The notes below the pieces were generated by a model, which saw only the letters and a list, made by a program, of their open reading frames with translations, was not told the DNA's origin and made no database searches. Shown piece after piece: positions 1-12,442 of a stretch of DNA of 64,000 bases. Positions within the stretch are counted from its first letter, which is position 1, and each line of letters opens with the position of its first letter. This DNA is from Echinostoma caproni (Eukaryota; Platyhelminthes; Trematoda; Plagiorchiida; Echinostomatidae). Both the position numbers and the translations under genes were made by a program. The stretch covers positions 60,687 through 124,686 of the forward strand of contig UZAN01039374.1 in the NCBI GenBank assembly GCA_900618425.1, written 5' to 3'.

Positions 1-2024
1 CTCAGGGGAACACTGTACCACGAAATATGGTAACCATATCAATAGAGTGGAAGATAAAAGCGGGTACGTGCCAGATGAGCATCGGTTATAATCAAATCGA
101 TTAGAAAAAAGATCAGCATACAATGAAATCTTTTTCGGATTCTCATTTCAAATTTCAACGTCACAAGGAAAGCACTCAGTAAACCAGAAGACATTCACTT
201 ATGCACATTGTGTATGAATAGTTTCATCAAGTACCAATACCTTTTCTCCCCTTGTTGACAGCGATATATTGAATTGGGATAAAACCAACAAGTCAGCGTT
301 TAGGGCCACATTCTGCGAACTCTCACCAGTAAATGATACGCTTNNNNGTGTACAAAACTGATGCTATTCCTCGAAGCGGAGTAGATAAAACAGAACAAGT
401 CCTAAGTACGATGGTCTTGTTATAAGGATGTTGCAACGTACGGTGAACGGTTAAAAGCCGTTGGCGAAATAGATGTTCAGTTGGTCACAAATCATAGACA
501 AGGCCATTTTGTTCAAGGTTACACGTGTAACTCAATTCGCAAACTACCAGAATGGAAGGTTTCCTCTATGGCCCGTGGGAATTTACGGACATCAACGACG
601 GTTTTTGGACCTCATCCATCAGGGATTTGGACAGTACAAGAAAATATGTTCAATCCCTTCAGGCTCTCGCTCAAATCCATTGTCATAGATGGTTTCGGTC
701 AGTTTTCACTTGACTCAAAGATTCGCGCTTTGAGTCCGAGAAGAGGGATAGAAAAGTTGGTTGCTCTTTGGCAATGTGTTCCGACGAGGACAAAGTAGCT
801 GATCAGCGTTCTTTTTCGGTTATCCCAAGGAGTTCCAGGGAACGTCAACTGACAATGACAGTGATGCAGCTGATTTCATCACTTCGCCATCAGGTTTACT
901 TGAGTATTTGAACATTGTGCAATGGTTTGTGAATATATTTGGCACACATCTCAACCGCTTTTGAACATACAACCGCCGAGGGGAATAAGTTTGATCGATA
1001 TGAAGTGAAACACTTCAGATGGCGTAATATCCTGTATCCACCCGTGAACAGCTCATCATATTATCTTTCAACAGCTTGTTTTAAGAATTTTTCACATGGA
1101 AATTCTCCGTATAAAACAGAGAATCAAGCAGATGCTCATGAATGCATAAAACACTGGAGTCAAAATTGAGTGACCGAATTATGGGACTTTTAAGAGCACG
1201 TATGTTGTACGCGATGCTAGGTAAATTTATATTATATATATGTATAATATTTAAATATTGTTTTCACTTAATAAGTTTTTTTGTTCAATTTTTGCTTTAT
1301 AAACTACAATGATGCTAGCACGAATTTGAACACATATAAGATGTGTGTTTTGCGATAATACCTGAAAGGAGTGAGGAATCTTTTTTGATTATGTGGTGCA
1401 TTTATTCGTGAACTATTCGATTCGTAGTCTGGTCGATGCATTTATACTGTCCGTGAGACCAAGCCAGGTAGAATTAGGTGTGCAATGCTTGCTACGATTT
1501 CAGTTCACGCTCAATTTCCTCTGTACGCGACAAAATTCAATGTATATCCTCTGCTATAACACTATGAAACAGTTCTTCTAATTTCACTATTACATTTCAG
1601 TTAAGTACTCGTAATCCGATATACGTAGGAAGAATAAGAAACCTAATATACACAATATCTTTCGGCCTTTGTTCACCTTTGAATAACTGGTGATCCACGT
1701 TGCCAGGCTCGGTGTTTAATCAGTCAAACAATCAATCACCTGTCGACAACAAAATTAATTTGGTCGGCTTTCTCATTTTCTCACATTGGCTATGTCGTTG
1801 CTAGCACTCAACCAACTGACATGATTGCAATCGAGAAACCAATGAGAATTGTGCCAGTGTCTATCCAGCGGTTGATGGATACGGTGTCTGTGTGTGTTTG
1901 TGTATCGTTGATAGACGTATTTGTTTGCTGCTTGACTATGACGTTGCCTGATGGAAACCAAACCAAGTGATCTGAGGAATTATATAAACTATTAAGGTTG
2001 GCCTTGATCTTTTCTCACAATCAG
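1..2024. other. Unassigned flank, no supported gene
   Basis: Short open frames overlap on the plus strand at 473-800, including one of 105 codons, but they run in two registers at once. I see no splice pair or family motif. A frame at about 800-960 ends beside a weak cag/gttta junction. There are four n at 344-347. A TG-rich tract lies at 1885-1905. Nothing here is firm enough to call. Confidence 0.3.
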
Positions 2025-5000
2025 GCTGATGATAGTGAGTTCGTGCGGGCTCGTCTACGCGAATCAGACAACAACCCCCACAACAAGTACCGTTTCTGCT
2101 CAACACAACTTGGTAAAGGGAAAAAGGTGATTTTATTCCTGCTTCAAAAGTATACGTTCATGCTCCGCCGACACATTTGCTTCTGGGGCCAAAACTGATC
2201 GAGATCGAATCCGTTGGACCAAGGATATGGTACTAAATCAATCTTTTTCTACAGAATGACATGGACAAGTCGGATTTGGTTTAAACATTGTTAGTTAGGG
2301 TAACTCAAGGGTCTGAGTACCGATTTTATAATTTCTAAATTAAAACCACAAACAAAAGCTTATGGAAGAAACTCTGGTTTCACCTACTTTGAATCCCACA
2401 TGCATGGTATAGGGACCATAAAAGGATCATCTACTGCAAAGAAATATTTGTGACCACAAAGTTGATTGTAACAAAAGAAACTATCCCCGTTCTTTCTGCT
2501 ACTTGCCTCACTCTCGGGAAATCACTCAAGTGAATTCAGACAAATCACACAATAGTCCAGTCATGATCACAGCTGGTGGATGGGATTGAAAACTTGGCTG
2601 AGTTCATGCTCCCAGTTGTGACCTTATTGTGCCGTTACCATCATTTAATCCACTGCACTCGGCCCGTTTGCCACACAATCGTGTGCAGCAGACTTCTGCT
2701 CACTTCATAGATTGTGTGTTTTTAGACAATAAGTGTATCTAACAAAGAAAACAAGCTGCCTCTTTGGTACTAAGAACTTAATTTAATGCAAGGTAGAAAT
2801 GATTATTTATGTTGTTTGAGAGATTTAAGTTTTACTTGTAACTTCGAAGATCGGTTGGCGGATTCCGATAGATTCTAGGAAAAACGTGTCGTGATAGTCA
2901 GCCTCCATAGTATCTTTCAGATTCCAGATTCCTCTGTGAGTTTGATTGAGGGATCTAATTGTGACAGATTTCAGTGCCATTGGAGTGGCCTTATAGATCA
3001 GCTGGTGCAGTGTGCGATTTATAAACGTTTGGGTTCTAACCTCGAAGAGACTACTGAACTTTTCTCAATTCAAACTTAGAAATCTTTGTTTTGCTGCTCA
3101 GTAGGTAAAAAGTTTTCTGTCAAGTGGACTCTGATATCTTACAGTTTGGGTAAGAGAGAAGATATTCGTTACTTCGTATCATATATAATAAAAAGATACA
3201 AATGTTTCATAAATGGATGAGAAAAACTGCGTAAATATTTGATTGATTGTTGTGGAAGCTCCTCCACATTTTGTAATTCCTTGTTATTCCTTAGTATATG
3301 ACCGAAAAGGTCAAATATCCAATAGATCGGCATAGCTAAGTAGAAAATATTATTTATTCAGTAAACAAAGTAAACTGGACAGAAACGTACATCACAAGAC
3401 AAAATCTCTTCAATTGCCTAATTCCTAATCACATCGAAGTATATCTACCGGTTATTTTAATTGAATTGTAAGGGTGCTATCTAAACATCCTGGGATGTTA
3501 TTGCAGAATACTGCGCTAGTCAGTAATAAATTTCTTGGACTTGTGATTGGACTTGTCAAAAACAAAACAACTTACTGATGAAAAGCGAAAAACAAGAAAA
3601 CATCGATAAGGTAAATCCATCATTAGTGTTCGCTTATTTCGAAAGTAAGAAAAGAAAAATGATTGACCTAACTATGATAAAATAACGCCAGCAAAAATTT
3701 TATTCAGCTCCAATTTGAGACTTTTACTTGCAATGGAGCTCTTTGTGATGACTGGCAAGGACCACTGCACAGTTGTTTCGTTCAGTTCGGGACTCCTCAG
3801 CAGTGCGTACCTTTTGCATTCTCTATCAATAATCGAGCCGCGAACATTATGTTCGAAATCCTTACTCATGAACTGCATGCTCAGCATTTAATACCTTAAA
3901 CGAGAGACTCAGTCAATATATGGTCACAGCTTAGGTGTATCCCAATCTTTTCTTTGAACAGGTGTGGGACTCCGTGAATGACCTAGTGTGAGGGTTTCAT
4001 TCCTTTGGATTTCATTAGTTCTTCATATGTAACCGACAGGTGTTATTCTTTATTACACCAGGCAGTTTCTAAATAAATGAAATGCATTTAACGGGTACAG
4101 AGCTGGCCTACTTCCAAGCACTGGAATCCACACACACACAACATTGTTAGCATTACTCGGTACCTGTACAAAACATCGAGTGGGATAAACCAAGAATATC
4201 AATTTAAAGTTCAGCTAGTGTCTGTTTCATTGATGGCTCAATGTTTTGGACTACAGCTCGATTTCCGTGTGTTCCAGTTTGACATTTATGGATTCACCGT
4301 TTCAGATCACCTAGCGATATGCACCCCTCTGCATGCTTTTCCATCCCGATGTTCGATAACCTGCAGTTTGAAGGTATAAATGGAACTCTTGTCGAATGAA
4401 ATCATGCTGTCTGGTGTCAAGGAGACTTTGTGATATCCAACCAAAGATGACAGTATGCTTTGTTTATTTGTCTACGACAACGAATACAAGCTATGGGAAT
4501 GCAGACGGTGCTCCTTTGTCTAAATTGGAAGGGAAAAGGCAAACGGATCAAGCTGATACCAATATACCATTCGGGGCATTTGTGATAGGTAATTATCGGA
4601 ACTTGGTCGTCAAAGTTTGTAGACAAACGGATCACATTTTGATATCACTGAACCAGGGATCACCGAAAAACCACCGGTTATTTTGTCGTATCTGCCCAAA
4701 CTCAATCCAGGAAAAGGGCAGACTGCGAAGTTTTTTAATCTTTATCAGCAGAATATTTTCCAGCAGATGCCAGGACCACATTCGTATCACATCGGTCTTT
4801 CACCACCGCCATCATCGATGGAGCCCAATTCGCCCAATCCGTGAATGTTCCGTGTAAAGGACAATGCTCCTGCCACAGGTTTCTTCATTAAAATTATTCG
4901 CACTAGTTTATGTTCAACAAAGTAAAGAGGTAAATGAGTACTCTGACTCTTTTGGTAGTTCTTTTACAAATAACTAACCTTGTTAAAACTTATAAATAAA

Positions 5001-6409
5001 TAAGCGCAATTTCCCCATTTGAAAACACTTAGATAATGTTGCTTTTTTTGAAGTTTAGTTCTTGGTTTTAATTATCTTGATATTTATTGTAATGTGAAGT
5101 TAACCTTTTTAGCTGCAACGTAAATAGCTTTAGAGAACTATACCAGTTCCAAACCAAAAATTTAACAAAAATAATAATTATACATTTTTCCTATCCATTA
5201 AAACACATAGTGCCTTTGTCTGATAATAGGATATGATTCATTCACACTTCGGATGTCGTTACAATCATACATCGCAATTATCTTAGGCTCGAGTGAGCAG
5301 GAAGATGGCCGCAGTGAGCGGATACCTGAGATAACCGAATAGAGACCGACTATACTGCGGACTGGAACCGTCGATTGCCAGGAGGTTTTCTGTGAAGTGG
5401 TCTGACTATCCACATGAAAGAGAGGGAAACTAGAAAACTATTGCTTCTCCAAATAAAAATTTACAGTTATGTTTCAAAGGAGATTATTATCGTTGAGTTA
5501 AAGGACCAGTCCTGGCTGATATTTCCAAAGGAACGAATACGAAACAGTGACTTTGTATAGAGCATAAACGCTTCTAACGCCGTTACGTTGATAACACATT
5601 TTTCGTGTTGCGCAGCAGCGCAAAATCATAGGTAATGATTAGAAAATTTAACCAGTTGCATCACATTATTGAATTCATGGTTGAGCAGGAATCCGAATCT
5701 CTCATCATTCAACAGATCAGCATTTCACAAACCGACTTAGACGGGAGATTATATTGATTTTAGAAGTTCCAATCAATACAGTATAAACGATCGTTGGTAA
5801 ACAGTTTTATCTCTAGAGCCAGGATATTATGTTCCGGTGAAATATATCAAGGGCACTGCACTAAAACGGGGATACCCTATAAAGTATAGGGCAAAACGTG
5901 GAGTGTCATTGAATAATCGAGAATAAAGTGACGGCGCCTCGAATAAAATGTTTTCTTACTATGCCGTTTGAAGGTTATCTTAATTATAGGCGGATAAAAC
6001 GCAGGTTACAACACACAATTGAAAGAACATATAATGCTGCCTGCACGCTACGACAAGACTGCTCACTGAATCTAATCTATACAAACCGGACTCTCTTTAA
6101 TTCCTCCTGTTCCTAAGTTTTTTAATGTACGTGCGATAGTCATTAAGTCAGAAGAACTGAGAGGCCATTGTTTTTAGAAAAGCAAAGCATAGCGGCGTCA
6201 ACCGGGTCCGATATTATGTCTACTACGATGGTTCACTTAAGCAGCTGCCATTCGACTTACACACTCGAATTATGCAAACAGACCAAACCAATCGCCGGTT
6301 TTGCGCTGCTTTGGTAGGTATCACTGTCTTTCTCNCTCTTGCAGTGATTGGGATCCGTGCCGCTATGCAGTATCCGGTTCGAATTAGTCACCTTTGGCCT
6401 TCGTGTTGA
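2025..6409 (+). CDS. Candidate four-exon gene for a Thr-rich, single-pass membrane protein (5' exon missing)
   Basis: I do not recognise the family. Exons proposed from splice signals are 2025-2126, 4306-4373, 4657-4840 and 6178-6409 (TGA at 6407-6409). Their phases agree across all three introns. Exon 1 follows a good acceptor (tttctcacaatcag) and reads a short hydrophobic run ending LVYA, then NQTTTPTTST, which looks like the end of a signal peptide followed by a Thr-rich, potentially glycosylated ectodomain. Exon 3 is Pro/Gln-rich (GLSPPPSSMEPNSP). Exon 4 has about 40 polar residues, a likely membrane span starting FCAALVGITVFL, and a short tail ending SHLWPSC. One codon holds an unresolved n (6335). 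The initiator exon should lie upstream and was not found. Exon 1 is also open in phase 0 (ADDSEFVRARL) and exon 3 could start at 4623, so the structure is uncertain. An AATAAA lies near 6894. Confidence 0.35.
3763..3806 (-). ncRNA. Degenerate type I hammerhead ribozyme copy
   Basis: Read on the minus strand: stem I GCACTG, core CTGAGGA, a weakened stem II, GAAA, then a short stem III and the matching CAGTG strand of stem I. The order matches hammerheads of Penelope-like elements and Sm-alpha repeats. The cleavage-site base (position 17) is G instead of C/A/U, and stem II has a mismatch, so this copy should not self-cleave. The surrounding repeat covers roughly 3740-3890. Confidence 0.6.
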
Positions 6410-7179
6410 TTGATTTCCCCTTTTCCGTGTGTGTTCGCCTGTCCACAAACCTACCACCTGTCACCAAATGCGATCTGAATGTATGCGACCTGATGATTAG
6501 ATTACCTCGAAACAGTTGAATTTATTTATATCTGTCAATCCTGATGCTTCTTCTGGTTCCCTGGAAAAGTTCAGGCACCATGAGCTAAAAGGTTAAATGA
6601 GACATAAACATGACTTACACTCAAAGCAGAATGGCAATAACCAAAACCTTTACATTGCAAATATCCGCAGTGTTTTCTTGCCTTGTGTTGCGCTCCTTAT
6701 CGAAATCTTTGTCCCACACAGTCATCTATCTTCTTTTCTATTGTCCGCTGTTGGGAGTAACGTGTCTATATCTTCCTCATACTTTAGGTAACTTGACTTC
6801 AAGTTGAATGTTATTTGATATTCACTATCTAACTCTACTAATGCTTCAACCTTTTTCCTATTAAGCCGATCACCGTCTTCAAAATCGATCAAATAAAATA
6901 TATCTCAAGCTAACCAAGTTTGTATCATAACGGCTGTTTGTGTGTCTTATATTCCGTGGCGCACTACAATGGGCTGGTGAACCAGTTTATCTGGAAGGGA
7001 AAGTCACAGCTCCTAGACCGTACCAACGTTAGCGGCGATACATAGAGTGCATATAGCTGGCGTGTTCTACGAATAACGCAGCGGTTAACAGGTGATCTTA
7101 GTTGACCACAGTTGACAGTTAAATGTACATTCGTAGATTTTCGACGAGGGTTGATTTTTGTAATGTTATTCGTTGTTGT

Positions 7180-7390
7180 TTCCTGGAAGCATATCAAACC
7201 AAAATCAATTAAAAAAACACTATTTGACTATCTCAATTTTGTTTTCCTTTTGTATTTTCAATCATCTGCTTGTATTGAACAAACAATAATACGACTGTTT
7301 TACGAGGGGGGAAGCGGCTAATCCAAAGGCTTTTATATATCACACGTAGAGTGGGTTAAGTCAGGTTGTGTGGGTTCGATTTAAACACAT
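7180..7390 (+). repeat. Dispersed repeat C, copy 1
   Basis: A stretch with GGGGGAAGCGGCTAATC at its centre, then CAAAGGC and a TGGGTTCGATT motif resembling a pol III B box, matches a second copy at about 43430-43580 (GAGGGAAGCGGTCAATC). The two share about 150-200 bp of interrupted similarity. I cannot name the family. The B-box-like motif hints at a SINE, but no convincing A box is visible. Confidence 0.45.
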
Positions 7391-9971
7391 TCTCCGGTGA
7401 GATAATCTGGTAACTCTTATCGCTTGACCGTTTAAGCTTCATCTGGAAAAAATATGCAAATCCACCAAAAAGTTATCAAGTCTGAAAACGAGGTTTAACA
7501 AACGTTATCGTCAAAATTAATTCATTACGTAAACACAAATTGGGATAACACTCCGAAGTTTGGACAGTTCGTAACTATGTTGATTTCTCGAATCCATGAT
7601 CGGTTACTCGAGCGATCATGGTTAAGGGACTAACGGTAATATTGAAGCAAATTCGCTTGTTAACTTGTGTCACTCCGACGATTGATCTTTGTATACGATT
7701 TAGAAAAGTTGTGATTCTTCACAAAGCACTTTCGTTCTGTTTAATGTACAACGAATGAGTTACCACTGTTTGCAAACCGGAATTTTCCCCGTGCTAGTAT
7801 GCATGCAAAATAGAACTCGGATAATTATTATAGTTGTTAACTATCGATATTGGTTATCAATCGTGTAGTTTAAGAGTATGCATCCCGCATTTTCGCAATT
7901 CTGGTTTTGTCGGGGCTCTGACGGAACGTGGGATTCGGTCAGTCACGTTCTTATTTAGATTTGTACAATCTAGACACTAATGGCCTTAGGCACAGCGCTT
8001 ATATCGTTACTGGGGCCTTACTGTGGAATTAGAAAACAAAACTTATCGAAAATGACTGAAAGAATCCCATGAACCTTGAAAGTACCTATATGGGGATATA
8101 CTGAGCCAGTGGGTTTTTGTGCTCCTCAATGGGACTTGAACTCAATCGGTTACAGTGAATACGCAATGACTGATCGGGCTGTGTTTGCTTAATGATTCTA
8201 CGGTTGCAGGATGTTTGGTGCAGAGCAGTGGCATTTAAAAATATGGTTATAACGGTTAACGCGATCGTTTTAAAGACTAATATAAATACATAAAACTATT
8301 GCTGTCAGATGATTAAACGTGGCGGGTCTATACCTAGTAGACGTAGAGATTGTTTATCATTCTACTGCAAAAGAAAGGCACATTTGAATTTCAAAAGAGC
8401 GGTAATGACAATCTCCTTTGTGTTTATTCGAAATAACCTTATTTGAGGGATGACTTTTAAGTGGAAGAAAACCATGGAACCTTCGTGGATGAAATCACTA
8501 ATAGACAACTTTGACCATGACGTCTTTACTGACCAGACGCTTCTATCCTATCTCTTTACCTTCTGTTAGTCCTAAACCAGCAGAATTGGCTATCTTCGCA
8601 AGCGTCGGGTGATCCCGCGATACCTCTCTTTCCTCTGTTCGGTTTTCCAAGGAACCAAACACAGATGCAGTTTTTTCATTTCTTCACAACATTATTATGC
8701 TCATGAATGACTCTGCGAAATCTGTACGACGTGCATCTCTGGATCCCTTAAGTGCGTTGGATTTCATTCCTTTTTCGTAAACTGGAAACCTTCGTTGGTT
8801 CCAAAGAGTTGTTATTCTGATGAATTTGCTGTGAAAACTGAATCTAACTGGCCAGATCTGAAGAAGTCTAATTTGAAACTTAGCAATTCCACGTCACTCC
8901 AAATGTACTGTTTTCTCTATATCTATTTTTATGTTAATATTTATTGAATGTCTCAGTTACATTACTGCGTCACTAAACTTCGATGATTGCCTTCTCATAT
9001 ACCAAACCCTCACTATAACATTTAAGAGTTGATTTTCCTGACATTTTTCTGTCAGTGTTTTCTTCCGTTTTATCATGTTTGTCACCTGTTGTCTTAAATA
9101 AACTGCTACAGAAATATTTCAAGCTGCCTGGAGGTAGACCAATCATAACTAACCGTGTCAATTCAACCAAACTAGAGAGGTTGTTTGAATATCATTGGAA
9201 TGACAAGTATGCAAATAGTGTTTTTATGAATCCTACTCATCTAATATGCACAGATTTCCTTCCCTGTCGTTACCATCGGTCTACTAGATCTAAATACCTT
9301 TGTGTTCCCTCATGTATAACAACCAAGACTGATCGTCTTTTCACAGTTGGAACATTTGTTTATTTTGTCTTATTATGTGTCGAAACAACCCTACTTGGGT
9401 TGAAAAATAAAGTTGATCTTTACAAACATGACCATAGAAACTGTAACGGTCCTCACAAAATGTTTATGTTGAAGCTTCCGACTAAGAAAAAGCGACTAAC
9501 CGCTCTCGGAAACTTCTTACTTTGCGTCACTTCGGTGTTCACACAAGTTCTACAGGGTTAGAAATCACCTTGATGCATAATTGCATGGAGTTCTCAGTTG
9601 TTGAGACATTCACAAACACTGTTTCCTACTAGAGAACTTGAAATGAGGAAATAAAAGCAAAAAAATCAAGCAGTTGGTCAAAGCTTATCATCAAATATTA
9701 TAATAAGGTATTTGGTTTCACGTGATAAGTATAAAAAAATATTTCAACTAATCCTACGCGGGCCAAACACGGCTCATCAGAGCAAAATGAGTTCAGTTAT
9801 TTCGGAAGCTGTCAGTCGGATGAGTGTTTACCTTAGTATCAGAATGCTAAACAAAAGCAACAACGTCAGTAGAAGTAGATGACAAGCTATCGGACACAGA
9901 AGCACGCCAATTAAACCAGGCACAACACGGACTAGGATAGATGAGGACCAGTATGTCACACGTAAACTCAC
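7391..9971. other. Mostly unassigned; one 168-codon open frame
   Basis: The longest open frame outside the N gaps and the Penelope remnant is 9055-9561 (+), 168 codons. It contains KLPGGRPIITNRV and a Lys-rich C-terminus, but no family I recognise and no clear splice sites. It also overlaps a 65-codon minus frame. Two adjacent short frames at 8451-8690 look protein-like but shift register, which suggests a relic. At 8128-8143 the minus strand carries GAGTTCAAGTCCC, a perfect-looking B box without a convincing A box. Confidence 0.25.
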
Positions 9972-10205
9972 ATGGCGACTGAAAAGGTGACAGGAATGTC
10001 AGTCCAAAAAGGCTGTAGGACAAAACTGGTCATCATTGTTTACACAGATTGGGTCGAAGCCATTGAATGGAAGCAGCTTCGTGAAAAATATAGTAAACGA
10101 TCGTTGCGGTGTCTTTACGTCCTCCCAAAGATTATTTCTGGATCTGGGCCAGCAATAAAATCGAAAGAAGCACCCGAAAAATTGAAATTCAATTCAGTCT
10201 GCTGA
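9972..10205 (+). pseudogene. Ty3/Gypsy-like integrase core fragment
   Basis: The 77-codon frame reads LVIIVYTDWVEAIEW, followed later by LPKIISGSGPAIKSKEAPEKLKFNSV. This has the layout of the retroviral-type integrase core of LTR retrotransposons: the first catalytic region near the YTDW segment, then the usual IVSDNGP.F.S.EF block. The second catalytic Asp/Asn pair is replaced (SGSGPA), so the copy is dead. No LTRs, reverse transcriptase or gag were seen nearby, so it is an isolated scrap. Confidence 0.55.
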
Positions 10206-11250
10206 TATCGGTTTTTCATAGTCTAGTTAAGCGAATATATTCAAATATATTATTCAAAGTGATACATGTTGTTTCGACAAATGCAGTATTTTGAACTATA
10301 TATTTAACCAGGTGACAGGAAATAATTCTAAAATTCCTTTACTATATCTTCATCGCCAGTTGTCGACAAAGGGGTTTCAATAGAAAAACTAGCTTCCCAA
10401 ATTAAATTAAAGCTGACGTTTCTCACTGAGCGTATGACAGCTCATGTTTTTTTGTATTACTTCACAAAGTTGCTTAGATCATTTGAGGGACAGAAGGAAC
10501 AACCAACCAAACCTCTCCCTCTGTGTAGATTCCATGTGAAATTCGAATAGAGAATGTACCATTTGACAGCTCATGACCTATTTTGTTAAAACGTGGTCTG
10601 GTGGGATCCAGGATTTAGGATTTAATCAATACGGTAAGGTGTAGAATTAAAGTTCATTTCCAAATGTATTCATTCTGGATGTCATCTGAATGATAGATCG
10701 GGTTACTTCGAAACTAACTGAAAATAGGATTTAAGAAGTCATCGTCTAATTTCTTCACTTTTATAATCATGAACAAAGTTGTAACGCTTTGTTTCGTTTA
10801 TAACGGAATCTGCCGAGATTCTGTTTAGACTGTTTCCTTTGATAATATTCATTCTTCATCCTTATCTCTCTCTCTCTCTCTTCAATTCAATATCAAACAT
10901 TGGTGAGACAAAGTCACAGATTCTAGACAGTTTTCGACTGATCCGCTTCCAGGAAAAACAAACAAACACAATGTAAACAATATCTGATGCAGATGGTAGA
11001 CCTATATTGGTCCGTTATTGCTATCTGTCACATTATCCAAGAATGTCAGAAGGTACAGATATGAGTAAATCAATTTATTCAAGCAATTGTTCATGCCACC
11101 TTAGGCACCCTGGTTTACTTTGTACTTTTTATGTCGGTCTGCTCGGAATCGTCAACGGACATTTGTAGTCTGAATGTTTGATTAGAAGGAAGATGTGTCT
11201 TCAAGCCACGTTGTCAGTAATGTAAAACCAATTCTTCTTATATTTATCAG
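10206..11250. other. Unassigned AT-rich DNA with a short CT repeat
   Basis: No gene is supported. A (TC)n run occupies about 10864-10881. Confidence 0.4.
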
Positions 11251-11270
11251 GATGACACGTTTGTCGAGAC
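11251..11270 (+). other. Possible 20-nt 5' UTR micro-exon
   Basis: The 20 bases sit between a strong acceptor (ttcttatatttatcag) and a strong donor (gtgagt). Joined to the exon at 11352 it cannot stay in the reading frame I favour there, because TAA precedes the ATG at 11356. It would therefore be untranslated leader. Micro-exons are known in flatworm genes. It could also be chance. Confidence 0.2.
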
Positions 11271-11355
11271 GTGAGTGGTTCTCCATGTTCCAATTTGATT
11301 TTTCATGAAAATCTCGTGCTGCTTATGCATGCTAATATACTCAAATATCAGATAA

Positions 11356-11848
11356 ATGGAATGGCCGATTTCTGAACGCGATTTCATCTACTGTCCATGG
11401 TGTTATCAATCGGTTCGTTCTCGTCTTATTAATGCACGAGACTATATGTCTGATCTGCCATCATCATCATCATCGTCAAGGGTAATTATTTGCAATGCAC
11501 CATACATTTTGTTTTTACCTCATATTCCCTTTTAACACAAAAGCAACTCTAAGCAAAATTTTTTTTATTTCTTAAGGCTGTTTTGTGACATAAACCATCA
11601 AACAAGACTCAGCTGAAGAACAAACACTGTATTCCACTCCACCTCACCCCTGTGTTCCTTATGATGAAACTACAAAGTCTGTCTGTCAACCTGTTTTCTG
11701 TTTGTCTCTTTAGTCCGTTTTTCTGGCCCATTCGAATGAAATACGATCAGGGGTGAATATATCAACACAGAATACCACTACTCTACTGGTTCAAAGCTTT
11801 GATGATCCGATGATGAGAGATGTCTTACTTGATCGTGTAATTCTTTGA
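11356..11848 (+). CDS. Candidate small two-exon gene, 86-residue protein
   Basis: Exon 1 (11356-11481) opens with ATG directly after an in-frame TAA and reads MEWPISERDFIYCPWCYQ, ending in a Ser run encoded by a TCA repeat. It stops at a gtaatt donor in phase 0. Exon 2 (11714-11848) follows the acceptor gtttgtctctttag in the matching phase and runs 44 codons to TGA, ending DPMMRDVLLDRVIL. Two AATAAA signals follow at about 11875 and 11892, a good distance for a 3' end. An acceptor at 11350-11351 implies a spliced 5' UTR. The CPWC pair is the only motif; the family is not recognised. The alternative frame of exon 1 dies after 13 codons in exon 2. Confidence 0.4.
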
Positions 11849-11892
11849 AGTGACAGCAGGAACACAAAAGTAAATAAATGAACAGTTGTACA

Positions 11893-12410
11893 ATAAAATT
11901 TTAATTTTGAAAAATGTTAGTCGTTTCTGTGTGTGCGTGTGTGTATGTGTACTGGGGCGCTGACCGTGTTTTGACAGGAGAACTAGGGGAGCGGATCTAG
12001 TAAAGTGAACACAGATATACCGGAGCACATACCGCACCATTTCATTTGATGCAATATTATACGCGGTCTGTCTATCTGTCGATTGCGAGTAGAGTGCAAA
12101 ACTGCGGAGTTGTAATTTCAAGCACTGAATACGTCTGTTGTCCACTAGTGTTTGCCACGGTTGATCTTAACTGGCCTCGGTTATTGTTTCGTTCTGGTTT
12201 GTTGCTAACCCAGTCATCTAAAACCCAATGATCTCTTTAAATGAATTACATTTTCTTGGGTATGGCGCTTTTTTTCTTATTGAGGTAGTCTGTACCCCAC
12301 CCTAGGTCCCACCAGTTTTTCGTGTGTGATTCAAGACGCGTAATGGCATACTGAGTCTGCATCAATTCTGTGGCTGCTGTTCCGTGTCAGTTGATGGATA
12401 CCCACTCATT

Positions 12411-12442
<32 letters not shown>

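Noticed and set aside
4396..4857. 153-codon ATG frame as the coding frame at 4.4-4.9 kb
   Set aside because: Another register over the same bases fits splice sites and neighbouring exons better. This one has no motif.
8120..8210. A further tRNA-derived SINE on minus around a perfect B box
   Set aside because: No credible A box at the right spacing and no second copy seen.
9757..9790. CTGATGAG-like match on minus near 9770 as another hammerhead
   Set aside because: No GAAA at a suitable distance and no stem I partner.
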